DNA of 64,000 nucleotides, taken from the NCBI GenBank assembly GCA_902777325.1, contig CACYTH010000006.1, positions 62,001-126,000 on the forward strand, read 5' to 3'. Origin of the DNA: an uncultured Coriobacteriaceae bacterium (GTDB lineage Bacteria; Actinomycetota; Coriobacteriia; Coriobacteriales; Atopobiaceae). The notes beneath the pieces were generated by a model, which worked only from the letters and a program-made list of their open reading frames with translations, was not told the origin of the DNA and did no database searches. A program made the position numbers and the translations under genes. Every line of letters starts with the position of its first letter. Position 1 is the first letter of the stretch. This document shows, piece by piece, positions 42,809 to 51,719 of the stretch.

Positions 42809-44764
42809 CTAGAAGGCACCTCCGCCGCCACCGCCGCCGAAGCCGCCACCGCCGCCACCGGAGAAGCCGCCGCCTCCGCCGCCACCGGAGCTCGACTCGG
42901 AGGCTGCCAGCGCCGCAGAGCTGACATGGTGCGCGCTCTCGTAGCTCGAGTTGAAGCTCTCGTAGGGCCGCCCGTGGGGTCCGACGTAGTACCAACCGTA
43001 TGTGGGTGCCATCGCAGAGCTCTCGAGCATCTCGGGCGCAATCATCTTGAGCTGCTTGATGACCTCGTCCGCCACGCCAAGCACGACAGCCATCACCAGC
43101 AGGCGGTTCCACAGAACGACGTCGCGCGGCACAGCCTCCTCCAGGCGCGTGAAGTCCTTGAGCCAGCGCCTCAGGGCCTCGAGCTTGGCCTTGAGCTCGA
43201 TCGCCTCGTCGGAGATGGGCACACACTTGATGGCGATGTATATCGACAGGATGCATCCCAGGATCTGAAGGAGAATGAGCGGGGTGAACAGCAGCCATGC
43301 CTCCGTCGCGATGAGCAGCAGGACCGACGCCACGAAGAGGACGACGTCGAGCACGAAGCAGGTGATGGCGAGGGCTCGACCCGACGGCTTTCCCTTGCAT
43401 TCCCTAAAGAACTGACGCGTCGCGACGGTGGCGTCCACCTTTGCGTTCCAGTTCGAGAACGCGTCGTGGTAGCGCTCGGGATGCTTCTTGGCCACCTTCT
43501 CCAGGTCGCCGAAGCAGACGGAGGTTCCCGCCTTGCCATCGCCCTTGTTGGAGGGGGCGAACCGTCCGACCTTCTCGAAGATGGTGTCGAGCGCCTTGCG
43601 GTCGATGTCGGACATGTCCATGGTCTCGGCCCTGCTCGTCAACGTCAGGCGATAGTCCTCCCTCGTCTTGACGCGCCCGAGCATGCCCTTGCTCTCGATA
43701 GTGACGAGCTCGAGCGTGATGGCCCCCATGTCGGTGAGGCGCATGAGCGTTGCGGTGAAGTCCTCGCCCGATACGCTGCCATCCCTGTAGAGCGCACCGA
43801 GCACCGCGGGATGGTCGTCCGAGGGGACGTCACGGAAGTACTTGTCGTCGAAGGCCGCCTTGTGCGTCCTGCGGTAGCGCACCATGGCGTAGATCGCTGC
43901 GATGATGCTGCCGATCGTGGCGATGGCCTCGATGCCGGCACCGCCGTATGTGAGCCTGCGTGCGCGGGTACGTCTCGCGTTGGCCTCGTCTGCCCAGGCC
44001 CGCTCCTCCGCGAGGATCTCCTGCAGGACCGTTCCGCCTTGGGAGGTGGCGTCGCTCAGCCAGTCATCGGGGAAGGTAATGCGCGCCTCCGCAAACTCGG
44101 ACGTGCCAACACCAGGCACCACGTACACGACATCGTTGCCGTCAAAGCTCACCGACGCGTCGAGCGGCCCATGGCCCCAGGCACGGACGTTCTCCTCGGG
44201 CTCCACCTGCTTGCCGGCAGGCACCGGCAGGTGCACGACGCAGGTGACGTTGTGCGACGTGACGTCCCAGCCGTCCGAGACGAACTTCCAGTACAGCTCA
44301 GAGACGTCGTCATAACGCGCAGCGAGGTTGCTGTCGGTATAGCCGATGACAAAGGTCGCGTCCTCGTCGGAGTGTGCCGAGTAGAGCTTGACGCGCACGT
44401 AGCTGCCATAGTCATCCACCTGATAGGTGTGGTCGTAGCCGGAGTAGTCCTCGTCAAAGGGCACGAAGGTGCCCGAGACCATCTCGCCGACCGTGGTGAT
44501 GGTGGGCTCGACCATGCGACCCTCGTAATAGCCCGAGGGAATCTTCCAGTAGACCCCGTGAAAGTCCCCGTCGAAGTCGAAGGTGCGGTGCTCGAGGACG
44601 TCGACCGAGCCATCGGTGTTGACCGTCGCGTCGATGTTGACCTGATCGATTGAATAGTCGTCAGCGAGCGCCAGACGCGCGGGCAGCACCAACGCAACAA
44701 CTAGCGCGATGAGCAGTGCGGCGATCCCCTTGCTTACGGGCCTTGCCTGCCTGGTTGACAACAT
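42809..44764 (-). CDS. DUF2207 membrane protein with a glycine-rich tail
   Basis: 651 residues. A signal peptide (about 12-34, ending RLALADDYS) precedes the extracellular DUF2207 beta domain (40-230: VNTDGSVDVLEHRTFDFDGD and GVYWKIPSGYYEG). Membrane helices lie near 270-290 and a pair near 480-530, with a cytosolic domain between. The last 30 residues are almost all glycine, serine and phenylalanine, the usual end of this family. Function is unknown. GGAGGC precedes the ATG. It may be cotranscribed with the XpaC-like gene, 91 bp away. Confidence 0.87.
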   Translation of the reverse strand: MLSTRQARPVSKGIAALLIALVVALVLPARLALADDYSIDQVNIDATVNTDGSVDVLEHRTFDFDGDFHGVYWKIPSGYYEGRMVEPTITTVGEMVSGTFVPFDEDYSGYDHTYQVDDYGSYVRVKLYSAHSDEDATFVIGYTDSNLAARYDDVSELYWKFVSDGWDVTSHNVTCVVHLPVPAGKQVEPEENVRAWGHGPLDASVSFDGNDVVYVVPGVGTSEFAEARITFPDDWLSDATSQGGTVLQEILAEERAWADEANARRTRARRLTYGGAGIEAIATIGSIIAAIYAMVRYRRTHKAAFDDKYFRDVPSDDHPAVLGALYRDGSVSGEDFTATLMRLTDMGAITLELVTIESKGMLGRVKTREDYRLTLTSRAETMDMSDIDRKALDTIFEKVGRFAPSNKGDGKAGTSVCFGDLEKVAKKHPERYHDAFSNWNAKVDATVATRQFFRECKGKPSGRALAITCFVLDVVLFVASVLLLIATEAWLLFTPLILLQILGCILSIYIAIKCVPISDEAIELKAKLEALRRWLKDFTRLEEAVPRDVVLWNRLLVMAVVLGVADEVIKQLKMIAPEMLESSAMAPTYGWYYVGPHGRPYESFNSSYESAHHVSSAALAASESSSGGGGGGGFSGGGGGGFGGGGGGGAF

Positions 44765-44777
44765 GGAAGCCTCCTAA

Positions 44778-44810
44778 TTGCTCAGGCACCTCGGATAGGC
44801 GCCTGAGCAA
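44778..44810 (-). terminator. Hairpin between the Tad-locus end and the DUF2207 gene
   Basis: TTGCTCAGGC (44778-44787) pairs with GCCTGAGCAA (44801-44810). No T tract follows, so termination is uncertain. Confidence 0.5.
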
Positions 44811-44856
44811 AGGATACCAGAGCCATACAGTAACCTGCGCACGTGCCAGCAGCACG

Positions 44857-45675
44857 TCATGCCGCAGGGTCGGGTTGATCAGTCTCCACGCGCAGCAGGA
44901 TGCCGCAGACGTCCACCTCCTCCCCCTCGGCCAGCCGCATCGTCCCCTCGATCGGATTTCCATGCATCTGGGCGGGGTTGGTTGCCCCGCAGTCCTGCGC
45001 GAGAACGTGGTCGTCAGCCGGCACGAGCCGCAGGTGCGAGCGCGATACCGCACGGGAGAACAGGATGATGTCGTTGGAGTCGTCGCGTCCCACCGATAGC
45101 CCCTGGCTGGGTATGGGCACCTTTACCTGCATGTCGCGCGAACGCGCCACCACTCTGAATCTGGGCGGTTGGTAGGCCTGCGCCACCAGGCAGGTCTTGC
45201 CGGGATCACCCGCGTCCGTCCCATCCGCCAATGCGCCGAAAGGCACCGCACCCAAGTCCAGCGTATCCGCGGGAGGGCGTCGCTGCCCCTTGCTGTGGCG
45301 CGGGATGCCCTGTCCGCGCCCCTCCTCTTGGGATGAGGCCGTGTCATCCTCAGGCGGGTCGTCGTCAATCTCGTCGAGCTCGATGGCGTCAAGGGGATCC
45401 GACCCATTGCCCTTCACGCTCAGACCCGTGTCCTGGGGCTGCCGGCCCGACACCACCCTCAACCGCTGGCGCTGGAGCGCCTTGGACCGCGCGCGCTCGT
45501 CTCGGGAGAAGTCATAGAGGCATCCGTAGCAGACGTCCATGTCGGCGAAGAGCATCTCTCCACATCGCGGGCACGTCTTGTAGCCCAACCCCTCCCTCTT
45601 CTCCGTGCTCCCCGCGAAGACATATCTCGTCGGCGTGCGGGCTTCTTGCCTGCCCTTGATCTCCTGTTCCATCAT
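44857..45675 (-). CDS. Zinc-ribbon and FHA-domain protein at the end of the Tad locus
   Basis: 272 residues. CPRCGEMLFADMDVCYGC (about residues 36-53) is a zinc ribbon. An acidic, disordered middle (DELDEIDDDPPEDDTA type) leads to a C-terminal FHA domain (about 170-260) with VGRDDSNDIILFS and VSRSHLRLVPAD. FHA domains bind phosphothreonine, and the kinase 17 kb away is a possible source. Two adjacent ATGs (45675, 45672) follow AAAGGATGGG. Its start touches the end of the DUF192 gene, so it belongs to the Tad operon and may regulate it. Confidence 0.83.
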   Translation of the reverse strand: MMEQEIKGRQEARTPTRYVFAGSTEKREGLGYKTCPRCGEMLFADMDVCYGCLYDFSRDERARSKALQRQRLRVVSGRQPQDTGLSVKGNGSDPLDAIELDEIDDDPPEDDTASSQEEGRGQGIPRHSKGQRRPPADTLDLGAVPFGALADGTDAGDPGKTCLVAQAYQPPRFRVVARSRDMQVKVPIPSQGLSVGRDDSNDIILFSRAVSRSHLRLVPADDHVLAQDCGATNPAQMHGNPIEGTMRLAEGEEVDVCGILLRVETDQPDPAA

Positions 45676-46028
45676 CACCCATCCTTTCTCAACGTCATGC
45701 GAACCTTCTCGCCCTGTGCGAGCCACGTGCCACGCCGATGCGGACGCTCGAGCGTCACCCACGCCCGGCGGTTTGCGAGCAGCCTGCCCGGTGGCACCGA
45801 GCGCCACACCGCGAGCACCGTCCCGCTGCGCCCCACAAAGGCGATGTCGAGCCGATAGCCCATCCCAATGGTGTGTACCGACGAGCAGCCCATGAGCGCC
45901 ACCGGACCTGCGTCGGAACCCGTGCCGAGAAGCCCTCTCAGCCGATCGAACGGGCTGCTCAGCACCCTGAAGCTCAGCAGCTCCCCCACACCGAACCCGC
46001 GCTCGACCTCAAGCGTCATAGCTCCCAT
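45675..46028 (-). CDS. DUF192-family protein
   Basis: 117 residues. LRGLLGTG, then CSSVHTIGMGYRLDIAFVG and VPPGRLLANRRAWVTLE are the DUF192 blocks (normally M.T...L.iaFvd). No signal peptide is seen; most homologues are exported. It starts in contact with the last TadE-like gene and overlaps the start of the FHA gene. The family appears often in Tad loci and may bind small ligands, role unknown. Confidence 0.8.
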   Translation of the reverse strand: MGAMTLEVERGFGVGELLSFRVLSSPFDRLRGLLGTGSDAGPVALMGCSSVHTIGMGYRLDIAFVGRSGTVLAVWRSVPPGRLLANRRAWVTLERPHRRGTWLAQGEKVRMTLRKDG

Positions 46029-46511
46029 CTACACCACCACCCCTGGCCTGAACCGATCGACCGTAAGCGTCCTCGTATGCGTCAGCGCCACCGGTGGCGA
46101 GAAGACGACGCCCGCCATCACAAACGATCCCGGCCACGGCCTGTATCGGAGCGTGCAGGTGAAGGTCGTGAGCAGGGGCGACACGGAAAAGCCCAGACCA
46201 TGACCGGCAGCGCGATCCTGTTGCGCACCCGACACCTGCACCGACACCTCGCACGAGGACATGTCGAGAGCGCTCTGGATGGACGAGCGAACCTGTCCTG
46301 CCGCCGAGAGCGCGCTCTGCTCCCCTGCCGGCGACACCCCCAGCGCGATCACCGCATCGGGTGCCACGCGGTCGAAGGTCGCACATGCCTCCACGAAACG
46401 ACAGAGGTTGTACGCTACCAGACCGACCACGATGCAGACGGGAAGCACCACGGCGAGCTCCACGGCCATCTGCCCGCGCTCGGCACGACTACGCCAAGCC
46501 CCGCACCTCAT
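46029..46511 (-). CDS. TadE-like pseudopilin
   Basis: 160 residues. GQMAVELAVVLPVCIVVGLV (about residues 13-32) is the class III signal and membrane helix of TadE-type pseudopilins, followed by an extracellular domain. The start overlaps the TadG stop (ATGA). It would assemble in or near the pilus base. Confidence 0.82.
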   Translation of the reverse strand: MRCGAWRSRAERGQMAVELAVVLPVCIVVGLVAYNLCRFVEACATFDRVAPDAVIALGVSPAGEQSALSAAGQVRSSIQSALDMSSCEVSVQVSGAQQDRAAGHGLGFSVSPLLTTFTCTLRYRPWPGSFVMAGVVFSPPVALTHTRTLTVDRFRPGVVV

Positions 46512-48574
46512 GAGCCACCACCCACCTTCGAGAGGTCGATGGTGAGAGGTATGGTCACGCCCTCGAGGCCGGGGACGGGCAGCTCGGCCACCGTGAACTC
46601 GCCGGACCCGAGCAGGGAGGCCACGCGCCCTTGCAGGTACGACACCAGCTCCCCAGGCGAGGTCGGCAGCTCCTGCAGCACCTGACGCGCCGTTGCCACC
46701 TTGCCGTAGCCAGCCTTGTCCAGAACCGTCTGGCTGTTGACCAGCACGGGCTTCCGCAGGCGCAGGTCCGCAGGCTCGAGACCAGCCCCTCCCACGAGGC
46801 CGCTCAGCTTGCTGCGCAGCCACGAGGCGACCTTCTCGCCAAAGACCCCCTCCACCCCGTTGAGGAAGCTGCCGGCAGCCGTCTCGACCTTCCCATACGC
46901 AGACCCATAGCCCACGAGGAGGTCTCCCCAAAGGGCCGTTACGCTCCCGACGAGATCAAGGGCAAGTCCGGTGCCAGGCACCTCCGCGCGCAGCCCGTCA
47001 AAGGCTCGAGCAAGGATCGTGTTGCCTGCCGTAGAGTCATCGGGGGCCAGTACGGCCGCCGAGACCGCCGCTCCCTCCGGAAGCTGTGTGCCCGAGAGAA
47101 ACGCGCTGGTCAGCTCGCTTGGCGTCGCGGTTGCCCGCGGGCGGCACACCACGCTCACGCATCCCCAGGCCCCCGGCGGACAGAACTTCGGCCTATCGAC
47201 CGAGAGCGCGTCCATGGCCTCGTCAAAGGCGGAGCGCCCATCCTCAGCCGCCTGCTGCATCTCCCTCTCCGCGGCAATCTCGTCCCTGCGGGCGCGCTCG
47301 TACTCCTTGGAGGCCTCGACGACGATCCGCCAATAGTGCTCGAAGCCGTTGTCGATGTTGGTCGAGGCGTCGGCGACGTTGCCCATGGCCTTCGCGTCCA
47401 TGAGGCAGACGGGGCACCTCAGCGCCGATCCGCCATCGATGCCCGCGAGCGAGGCATTACCCACAAACGCACCGGTCGCACCCGGGCAGCGCAGGGAGCA
47501 ATGCAGCGTCGTGCCTGCCTCCTCGCCCGTGCAGGGCCACACGACATCGGTGTAGAGCCTGGTCTCCCGCACCATCTGCGTGGTGTGGGGCAGCAACTCG
47601 AGGTTCATGGAGACCTCGGTGTCGGTGTCCTTGCACGACATCTTTCCCAGCGCCTCGATGGCATACCCGTAGAACTGCTTGCGCGCGCACGAGCGCTGTA
47701 GCTCGTCGGTTCCACCACCGGCAAAGTGCTCCGTCGCGTAGCGCCTGGAGTAGTAGTTGCGGGCTCGGATGCGTGCGTACTCGAACTCCCAGAGCTCCAC
47801 CGACGGGTAATGGGGATTGAGAGCGCTGCCCAGGCTGGTGAGCGTCGCCACGCGACTGCGCAGGCACTTGGGGTTGTCGACGTTGTCCGCCGTCCAAGCC
47901 CGCGTCTTTGCCGCATTGGCACGCTCGTGCGCCTCCTGCTTCTTGGCCGACGCCTCTGCCAGGCGGTCGGCATCCTGCTCCATCTCAGAGGCGTCCACAT
48001 CCTGCTCCAAGAAGGAGTAATCCGTCTTGGAGGTCTGTGGGAAGGGCACGGCCATGCCCACATAGGTCAGACCACCAGTGGAGTTTGCCTCTGTGCACGA
48101 GGCAGAGTTGGCCATGATGAGCGCAGGCAGCGCCGTCTCGAACGTCTTGAGGCCCTGGGCGGCCGACTTTGCAAAGCTGCGCCTGGCATCCAAGACCCTT
48201 CGCCCCGCATCGACGATGGCAGGCGACTTTGCCTGAAGCGGAGGTATGGCAGCCACCACCAGACCCGCCCCGCAGACCACCACACCCGTTATCCCCATGG
48301 TGAGCACGCAGGCGTCCAGCACCTGTGCGACGGTCGAGAACGCCGCCACGCAGTTCTCGCCAGCCATGGCGGCGGCGTCAGCGACCTCCTGGACGTCAGC
48401 CGCTCGAGCCATCGTCCAGTGGGCCGCCGCCGTGCCGAAGACAAGCGACAGGCTCACCAACAGGGCAACTGCCACCGCAAGGGACGTATAGCCACCCTCA
48501 TCGCGCACGAAGGACTGGATCCCAAAGCCACAGGCCCCACCTCGCGTATCAGCCCCACATCGACTGCCAGTCAC
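46508..48574 (-). CDS. Large TadG-like protein of the Tad locus
   Basis: 688 residues from a GTG at 48574, chosen because GGAGG lies 8 bp upstream and the region before it is inside the TadE gene. A single N-terminal helix (about 25-50, TSLAVAVALLVSLSLVFGTA) with EGG just before it resembles TadG/TadE leaders. The long extracellular part has coiled-coil segments (SEMEQDADRLAEASAKKQEA) and paired cysteines, probably disulfides. TadG proteins anchor or cap the pilus. The size and cysteine content are larger than typical, so its exact role is open. Confidence 0.75.
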   Translation of the reverse strand: MTGSRCGADTRGGACGFGIQSFVRDEGGYTSLAVAVALLVSLSLVFGTAAAHWTMARAADVQEVADAAAMAGENCVAAFSTVAQVLDACVLTMGITGVVVCGAGLVVAAIPPLQAKSPAIVDAGRRVLDARRSFAKSAAQGLKTFETALPALIMANSASCTEANSTGGLTYVGMAVPFPQTSKTDYSFLEQDVDASEMEQDADRLAEASAKKQEAHERANAAKTRAWTADNVDNPKCLRSRVATLTSLGSALNPHYPSVELWEFEYARIRARNYYSRRYATEHFAGGGTDELQRSCARKQFYGYAIEALGKMSCKDTDTEVSMNLELLPHTTQMVRETRLYTDVVWPCTGEEAGTTLHCSLRCPGATGAFVGNASLAGIDGGSALRCPVCLMDAKAMGNVADASTNIDNGFEHYWRIVVEASKEYERARRDEIAAEREMQQAAEDGRSAFDEAMDALSVDRPKFCPPGAWGCVSVVCRPRATATPSELTSAFLSGTQLPEGAAVSAAVLAPDDSTAGNTILARAFDGLRAEVPGTGLALDLVGSVTALWGDLLVGYGSAYGKVETAAGSFLNGVEGVFGEKVASWLRSKLSGLVGGAGLEPADLRLRKPVLVNSQTVLDKAGYGKVATARQVLQELPTSPGELVSYLQGRVASLLGSGEFTVAELPVPGLEGVTIPLTIDLSKVGGGS

Positions 48575-49016
48575 TGTAGTCACCTCCCACCCAACTCGGC
48601 CGCGTCTGCTCGGTGAGGCTAACGCGGAGAACCACACCCTTCCCATCACGCATCGAGCCCAGGGCGGAGAGGGCTCCCAGGAGCGGCAGCGGGCGGGCAT
48701 GCCCGGTTATCTGCACGCTCACCTGACCCTCTCCGCTGTCGATCTGGATGGACCAGTCCGCCTGCCCGCCCACGTGAAAGAGCGGGACCTCGGGCACGGC
48801 TGCGAGCCTGCGCAGGGCGAAGGCCTTGCACGCGCCCATGTCCGACCCGTACGCGGTCGCTGCGGCACGGGCGCACTCGCCGGCCGCCCCGCGCATGACG
48901 GCCCGCGTGTAGGAGAGGCACACCGGCTGGAGCAGCAGGGCAAACACGAGCATCACCGATGGCAGGACCATCGCAGCCTCGACAGTCGACTGCCCCCTCT
49001 CGCCATATGGGTTCAT
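48549..49016 (-). CDS. TadE-like pseudopilin
   Basis: 155 residues. MNPYGERGQSTVEAAMVLPS is the class III prepilin-like N-terminus with the conserved Glu in the helix. An extracellular domain of about 110 residues follows. GGGGAGG precedes the ATG at 49016. It overlaps the TadG gene by 26 bp. Confidence 0.85.
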   Translation of the reverse strand: MNPYGERGQSTVEAAMVLPSVMLVFALLLQPVCLSYTRAVMRGAAGECARAAATAYGSDMGACKAFALRRLAAVPEVPLFHVGGQADWSIQIDSGEGQVSVQITGHARPLPLLGALSALGSMRDGKGVVLRVSLTEQTRPSWVGGDYSDWQSMWG

Positions 49017-49053
49017 GCCAACCTCCCCTCGCAAAAGCGCCAGCGCGCCAGAC

Positions 49054-49281
49054 TCAAAACAGCGCAATGTCCCGCGCCGCACCCAAGAGACCACCGTCAC
49101 CGGCGGCATGCGATGCGGCCCCAACCGCAAGCTCAAGCAGCGCTCCGTCTCTCCCCGCCTGCCAGATGGCGCCCAGTGTGACGACCATCGTGAGAAATGC
49201 CACCATGACCAGCGCATACTCGACCGTCGACTGGCCCCTGGCATTACCCACCCTGTCAAGGACTCGTCTCAGCAAGCTCAT
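49054..49281 (-). CDS. Small TadE/Flp-like pseudopilin, 75 aa
   Basis: RGQSTVEYALVMVAFLTMVV (residues 15-34) is the class III prepilin cleavage and helix region. The protein ends soon after the helix, as in minor pilins. The ATG at 49281 is preferred over upstream in-frame starts because the homology begins at SLLRRVLDRVGNARG. It sits between the 191-residue protein and the TadE gene. Confidence 0.8.
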   Translation of the reverse strand: MSLLRRVLDRVGNARGQSTVEYALVMVAFLTMVVTLGAIWQAGRDGALLELAVGAASHAAGDGGLLGAARDIALF

Positions 49282-49282
49282 G

Positions 49283-49858
49283 TCAACCTCCATCTCCCTC
49301 ACCCGAACCCATGTCCACGGGGGCATCCGCCCCAAGCGCCTCCGCCACGTCAGGCGCGTTCATGCGCATCACGTGAACCCGACAGGACGCATCGTCAACC
49401 CGCTCGACCACGCACACGTCCACCCACTGGTCGCCCTGAACCACGCAACCCCAGACCGATCCGAGAAGGTCCAAATACTCTGCATCGGCCAAGACGCAGT
49501 CATGCCCGTCGCGGTAGGAGGCGAGCAGGCGAGTCGCCACCTGCTCGACCTCTCCCACCTCGCTGCGGACGGCCACGTCCGAGGCAGAAACCGCGCTAGG
49601 CACGGGAAGCCCGTCTTTGCCAAGCGTGCCCACACCCGAAAGCCCGACCTCGTCCGGCGCCAGCGCCGTGACGTTCCCATCGGGACTCGCAGGCTCCGTC
49701 TGGCCCTCCTGCTCTTGCGTTGGCATGGCCCTGCCAGCACTTCCATCGTCCATGCGACCCCATCCCCGCAGGCTCAGCAGGACGAGTGCGACCAGCGCGA
49801 CCATTCCCGCGAGCAGCTTGCCGGCATCCGCCAGGCTCCCGACCACCTTGCGCTTCAT
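49283..49858 (-). CDS. Hypothetical Tad-locus membrane protein, 191 aa
   Basis: Not recognised. One N-terminal helix (about 13-33) and an extracellular acidic Ser/Pro-rich linker (40-75) precede a soluble domain (about 80-190) that has two or three cysteines (HDCVLAD, GCVVQGD, CVVERVDDASC). It lies 3-8 bp from its neighbours in the Tad operon, between flp and the small pseudopilin, so an accessory pilus role is likely. Confidence 0.75.
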   Translation of the reverse strand: MKRKVVGSLADAGKLLAGMVALVALVLLSLRGWGRMDDGSAGRAMPTQEQEGQTEPASPDGNVTALAPDEVGLSGVGTLGKDGLPVPSAVSASDVAVRSEVGEVEQVATRLLASYRDGHDCVLADAEYLDLLGSVWGCVVQGDQWVDVCVVERVDDASCRVHVMRMNAPDVAEALGADAPVDMGSGEGDGG

Positions 49859-49866
49859 CTCGGCGC

Positions 49867-50067
49867 CTAGAGCGCGTTCATCCCGTTTACGATTGCCGTC
49901 CAGAGCTCCTGGACCTTGCCGCGAAAGGCGATGATGGCGAGTATCGCGATCACCACCAGCACGCCAACCAGAATCGCGTACTCGGTCGTTCCCTGGCCGC
50001 GCTCCTCCCTGAGCAGACGGCTCACCTCACGCGGCATGACGGCACCTGACGTCGACAGTCTCTGCAT
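49867..50067 (-). CDS. flp: Flp-type major pilin
   Basis: 66 residues. ERGQGTTEYAILVGVLVVIA is the Flp signature: Gly-Gln cleavage region, Glu-Tyr pair and long helix. It ends FRGKVQELWTAIVNGMNAL. Expected mature length is about 50 residues. It polymerises into the Tad pilus. The ATG at 50067 follows GAGGAG. Confidence 0.9.
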   Translation of the reverse strand: MQRLSTSGAVMPREVSRLLREERGQGTTEYAILVGVLVVIAILAIIAFRGKVQELWTAIVNGMNAL

Positions 50068-50134
50068 CTCCTGCTCCTCTCCCACCGATGGGCCAGACAC
50101 GACCGGCCCAAACCACTACCTGCCATAACTCCTG

Positions 50135-50782
50135 CTACCCAAGCGAAATCGAGGCGCCAAAGAGAGGTCCTAGGATCGCCAGGAGCATTGCCGGAACGAT
50201 CAGCACCCCCAAGGGGATGAGCATCTTGACTGGCACCTGCTCGATCTCCTCCTCGATCTGCGAGCGCTGCTCGTCGCGAATCGCCTGCGCCTGGTGCTCG
50301 AGCGTCACCGCGAGGGGCGACCCGAAGGCAAGCGCCTGCGTGACCACGCCCACAAAGCGGTCGAACGAGGCCACCTGCAGCCTGCCCGCCACACCCAGAA
50401 GCGCCTCCTCCCTGCTCTCGGTGCCCAGCCGCCACGAGAGCATCGCCGCGCCTAGCGCCCGCGCCAGATCGTTCTCGTAACGGCTGCAATAGAGCTCGAG
50501 CGACGAGTCGAACGAGAGCCCCGCCGAGAGCCCAAGGGTCACCACGTCGAGCATCGTGGGCATCTGCTTGAGGCACTGCGCCCGCCCGCGTGCCGTGGAA
50601 GCCTGCTCCTCCATGCGCTCCAGCAGTGGCAGGCGACGGACGCGTGCGAGCAGTGCGTCCAGCGGGTCCTCTGTCGGCGAGGCGCGAGCCCAGTGGCTGG
50701 TGCCTCCACCCGCGAGCACGAACGACGCGGCAAACGCGCTGCAGCCACAGGCGCCACAGCTGGCCAAGAGCGCAAGGTCCAC
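50135..50782 (-). CDS. tadC: TadC-like inner-membrane platform protein
   Basis: 215 residues of the type II secretion F superfamily: ARGRAQCLKQMPTMLDVVTL then GLSAGLSFDSSLELYC, and a C-terminal helix pair ending with PLGVLIVPAMLLAILGPLFG. Forms the membrane platform with TadB that the ATPase works on. The stop of tadB and the start of this gene are 2 bp apart. Confidence 0.87.
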   Translation of the reverse strand: MDLALLASCGACGCSAFAASFVLAGGGTSHWARASPTEDPLDALLARVRRLPLLERMEEQASTARGRAQCLKQMPTMLDVVTLGLSAGLSFDSSLELYCSRYENDLARALGAAMLSWRLGTESREEALLGVAGRLQVASFDRFVGVVTQALAFGSPLAVTLEHQAQAIRDEQRSQIEEEIEQVPVKMLIPLGVLIVPAMLLAILGPLFGASISLG

Positions 50783-50783
50783 C

Positions 50784-51719
50784 TCAGATCACCCCTCTCA
50801 TTAGTCGCCTGATCAAGACCAGGGCACAGCCATCCATCCCTGCCGCAACAAGCAGGCTCACCGTTCCCGCCGGCGTGGACAACCCGTTTTGGTAGTCCAC
50901 GGAGATGAGCGACAGCAGGCACACCAGCACGAGCGGCAGCAGGCACACGATGCGGACCGACAGGCGTACCTGTGCGGTCTTGACCGCAAGGAGCCGCTCG
51001 TACTCGCCCTGGCGCTCCACCAGCCGCGCCGAGCTCTGGAAGAGTGAGCGCAGGGGACTTCCCGTGCGCTGGGCTATGGCCAGTGCGGTCACAAGCAGAC
51101 CAACCCCCGGCGCATCGAGCTCGCTGCTCAGCTGCGCCATCGCGTCCTCCGTGGAGGCTCCGCAACGCAGCCTGAGCGCAACGCGCACAAATGCCTCTCC
51201 CGCATACCCACGCTCGTGCACCCCCACGTACTCGATCGCCTGGGTCAGGGTCTCCCCCGATCCCAGCGCCATCGCAAGCGTGCGGAACACCTGGGGCATC
51301 TCGTCGATGAGCGCCCTCTCGCGAGCACGGACGCGCGACGAGTGCCAGAGCTCGACACCCACGGCGACCGCCAGCATGCCCACGACGCAACCCAGGGCCG
51401 TCCGCGCGGAAAGCCCCGCGGCAAGCGCAAGCACCGCAGATGCAAGGGCGAAGAGCGCGCAGGCCTCCTCGCGCCCGACGTAGAGGCCCCTGTGCCCCAG
51501 GGCGTGGGCAAGCGAGTCGGCCATGTTCCGCCACGAGGCAAGCCGCAGCATCACGCCCACCAGCGGCGTCGCGCCCACCAGGGTGCAGATCCGTCGCATT
51601 CGCAGGTACATGCTTCGAACGATCCAACCGTTGGCGTGACGTGCCCTGCCGCCTCCCACAGCCACATAGGCAGAGAGTCCCCAGCAGGCAGCGCAGCTCA
51701 CGATGCCAAGCGTCTCCAC
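50784..51719 (-). CDS. tadB: TadB-like inner-membrane platform protein
   Basis: 311 residues, type II secretion F superfamily. The key block is LIDEMPQVFRTLAMALGSGE and TLTQAIEYVG, followed by ALRLRCGASTEDAM and a helix pair near the C-terminus. Its start overlaps the end of tadA by 22 bp, so translation is coupled. Confidence 0.88.
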   Translation of the reverse strand: METLGIVSCAACWGLSAYVAVGGGRARHANGWIVRSMYLRMRRICTLVGATPLVGVMLRLASWRNMADSLAHALGHRGLYVGREEACALFALASAVLALAAGLSARTALGCVVGMLAVAVGVELWHSSRVRARERALIDEMPQVFRTLAMALGSGETLTQAIEYVGVHERGYAGEAFVRVALRLRCGASTEDAMAQLSSELDAPGVGLLVTALAIAQRTGSPLRSLFQSSARLVERQGEYERLLAVKTAQVRLSVRIVCLLPLVLVCLLSLISVDYQNGLSTPAGTVSLLVAAGMDGCALVLIRRLMRGVI

